Source of the DNA: Lachnospiraceae bacterium
GTDB taxonomy: Bacteria > Bacillota > Clostridia > Lachnospirales > Lachnospiraceae
DNA: 7,889 nucleotides
NCBI GenBank assembly: GCA_030825115.1
Contig: JAPJQL010000067.1
Coordinates: forward strand, 1-7,889
Direction of reading: 5' to 3'
The translations under genes and the position numbers were made by a program. The notes under the pieces were generated by a model. The model did no database searches and was not told the origin of the DNA. It was given only the letters and a program-made list of their open reading frames with translations. This document shows positions 6,810 through 7,889 of the stretch, piece by piece (positions within the stretch are counted from its first letter, which is position 1; every line of letters starts with the position of its first letter).

Positions 6810-6873
6810 CAACCTCTTCACATCTAAATTGTAATAATTTTGTAACATGTTTTCTAAAACTAGCCTATCTAAT

Positions 6874-6902
6874 ACTATATTTGATTTTCGGAAAAATATC
6901 AA
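6874..6902 (-). promoter_or_regulatory. SigA-type promoter of ftsZ
   Basis: On the minus strand TTGATA (6897-6902) and TATAGT (6874-6879) are spaced by exactly 17 bp in the AT-rich gap upstream of ftsZ. Transcription would start near 6867, leaving an untranslated leader of about 73 nt. This would let ftsZ be expressed separately from murA-divIB. No terminator is visible between divIB and this promoter, so readthrough is also likely. Confidence 0.7.
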
Positions 6903-6949
6903 CCTTTATTTTGCATAAATCCGTAAGTTTTTTGAGCTTTTTCCTGTCG

Positions 6950-7678
6950 TTATTTACGAGGCTTAAACGCATACATAGCAGTGGTATTCGCCTCAGAATA
7001 TGTATCAAGATATAGCGTTCCGCTCAGGCCTTTTAACTGCGGAAGCATATCGTTCAGCTCCGCCACCTTTCCGTTCAGGCTGTCGTTGCTGCCGAGGATC
7101 ACCTCGATCTCTCCCATGTAAAGAGTTGCCTCCCCAAAGCTGTTGTACTGGATCTTGTCCACCTGCATCTCGTAGATGGATAAGATCTGTGTCAGGTTGA
7201 GGATCTCCTGGAAGATCTCCTCGCTCTCCACGGGAAGCTTCTGATAAAGGACGATATGACCGAACTTCAGCCCGGTGACCCACGGGATGCCCTGGAGCTT
7301 GGAATTGGCGCTCTCCACGATGATACCGTCCTTATCAAAATACATATAGCTGCTCATGTAGGAAACATATCCCACAACGCTTTTTTCGTATACGATGACC
7401 TCCACCTTGCCGGGGCCTGTAAAGACCAGCTTGTAATCCTCCACAAACGGAATCTGCTCATGGGGCTTTAAGCGGTCCTTGAGATAACGAAATACCGTGT
7501 TGCGGCTTGCTTTGTCCGGGAACAGGATGTCGATCATCTGCTCATCAGTATACCGCTCGTTGCCTGTCACGGTTATTTCTTTTATATTGATGGAGACCAG
7601 CAGGATGGCTGCAAGCAGTATCACGATCACAGCCACGATCAGACCTGTTCTATTTTTCTTCTCCAGTGGTTCTATCAT
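6950..7678 (-). CDS. ftsQ: Cell division protein DivIB/FtsQ
   Basis: DivIB (FtsQ in Gram-negatives) is a bitopic divisome protein that works with FtsL and DivIC to control septal peptidoglycan synthesis. The 242-residue product has a short charged cytoplasmic tail (MIEPLEKKNR), one membrane helix (about 12-31), a POTRA-like domain starting at IKEITVTGNERYTDEQM (about 32-100, ending near VIVYEKSVVGYV) and an extracytoplasmic beta-rich domain with FDKDGIIV (114-121) and IPWVTGL (131-137). The ATG at 7678 is chosen because GAGGAG lies 6 nt upstream and it sits 25 nt after the murA stop. The open frame extends to 7834 but that part overlaps murA out of frame and does not resemble the family. Sequence conservation in this family is low, so the assignment rests on topology, POTRA wording and position between murA and ftsZ. 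Confidence 0.92.
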   Translation of the reverse strand: MIEPLEKKNRTGLIVAVIVILLAAILLVSINIKEITVTGNERYTDEQMIDILFPDKASRNTVFRYLKDRLKPHEQIPFVEDYKLVFTGPGKVEVIVYEKSVVGYVSYMSSYMYFDKDGIIVESANSKLQGIPWVTGLKFGHIVLYQKLPVESEEIFQEILNLTQILSIYEMQVDKIQYNSFGEATLYMGEIEVILGSNDSLNGKVAELNDMLPQLKGLSGTLYLDTYSEANTTAMYAFKPRK

Positions 7679-7703
7679 CCGGCTCTCCTCTGTCCTTTTT
7701 GTA

Positions 7704-7889
7704 TTAGCCTGCTTCTGTATCCGGCGGTTCCAGATCTGCCCTTGCTCCGGTCCCGCAAAGGTCCCGGCAGATATCTTCGTAGCCGCGGCGGATATGGGAA
7801 TACCCGGCGATGTCCGTAATCCCGTTTCCGGCAAGTCCTGCGACGACCAGGGCCGCCCCGCCCCTCAGATCCCCCGCACATGCCGTCCT
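7704..7889 (-). CDS. murA: UDP-N-acetylglucosamine 1-carboxyvinyltransferase (MurA), C-terminal fragment
   Basis: The last 61 codons of a gene that enters from the right edge read in frame to TAA at 7704-7706. MurA transfers enolpyruvate from phosphoenolpyruvate to UDP-GlcNAc, the first committed step of peptidoglycan synthesis in the cytoplasm. The fragment contains DLRGGAALVVAGLAG, the family block whose Arg (Arg397 in E. coli MurA) contacts the substrate, and the terminal HIRRGYEDI followed by the short C-terminal tail. The catalytic Cys region lies outside the window, so it cannot be checked. The stop is 25 nt before divIB, consistent with one operon. Firmicutes often carry two paralogues (MurA and MurZ); the place beside divIB-ftsZ fits MurA, but the fragment alone cannot separate them. 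Confidence 0.9.
   Translation of the reverse strand, partial: RTACAGDLRGGAALVVAGLAGNGITDIAGYSHIRRGYEDICRDLCGTGARADLEPPDTEAG

Noticed and set aside
6915..6955. Terminator after divIB
   Set aside because: Only a 5-bp CGTAA/TTACG pairing with a large loop and no T-run could be found.
6925..6960. SigH-like promoter upstream of ftsZ (AGGAAAA followed by an AT-rich stretch), considered because Bacillus ftsZ has a SigH promoter
   Set aside because: No GAAT-type -10 occurs at 12-14 bp from the AGGAAAA; only GGAT at a longer distance.
7679..7834. Longer divIB start at 7834, adding 52 residues
   Set aside because: The extra part lies inside murA out of frame, has no family resemblance, and the ATG at 7678 has a good ribosome binding site.
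7675..7881. 68-residue minus-strand reading frame at the right end
   Set aside because: It is Arg/Gly-rich and out of frame with murA, whose C-terminal motif DLRGGAALVVAG reads in a different frame over the same bases.

Overview
The window reads as ordinary chromosome from a spore-forming member of the Clostridia. Moderate GC content, the protein wording and the cell-division/sporulation gene set suggest a Lachnospiraceae-like gut anaerobe; this is inferred from family knowledge, not from a search. All eight genes lie on the minus strand, so transcription runs from the right end to the left end.

Right end (about 7889 to 5472): the C-terminal 61 residues of MurA (peptidoglycan precursor synthesis), then a DivIB/FtsQ divisome protein 25 nt downstream, then FtsZ. 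FtsZ has its own good SigA-type promoter and, by reading frame and Shine-Dalgarno spacing, a TTG start. A strong nested-stem terminator closes the ftsZ transcript. There is no ftsA between divIB and ftsZ.

Middle (about 5471 to 2661): a mother-cell sporulation block. spoIIGA encodes the membrane aspartic protease that activates pro-SigE, sigE encodes the inactive sigma precursor, and spoIIP encodes the peptidoglycan hydrolase needed for engulfment. Upstream of spoIIGA is a promoter with near-perfect -35 and -10 hexamers held 21 bp apart and a Spo0A-box-like sequence over the -35. This resembles the Spo0A-activated spoIIG promoter of Bacillus. spoIIP begins inside the end of sigE, so sigG, which commonly follows sigE, is not in its usual place.

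Left end (about 2660 to 1): lepA (elongation factor 4), possibly with its own weak promoter, and then hemW (radical-SAM heme chaperone), which overlaps the end of lepA and runs off the left edge.

No gene-free stretch exceeds 200 bases. I saw no tRNA, rRNA, CRISPR array, insertion sequence or phage gene. I do not see a previously undescribed system; the points worth a second look are the spoIIG-type promoter, the sigE-spoIIP junction and the pro-sequence of SigE.
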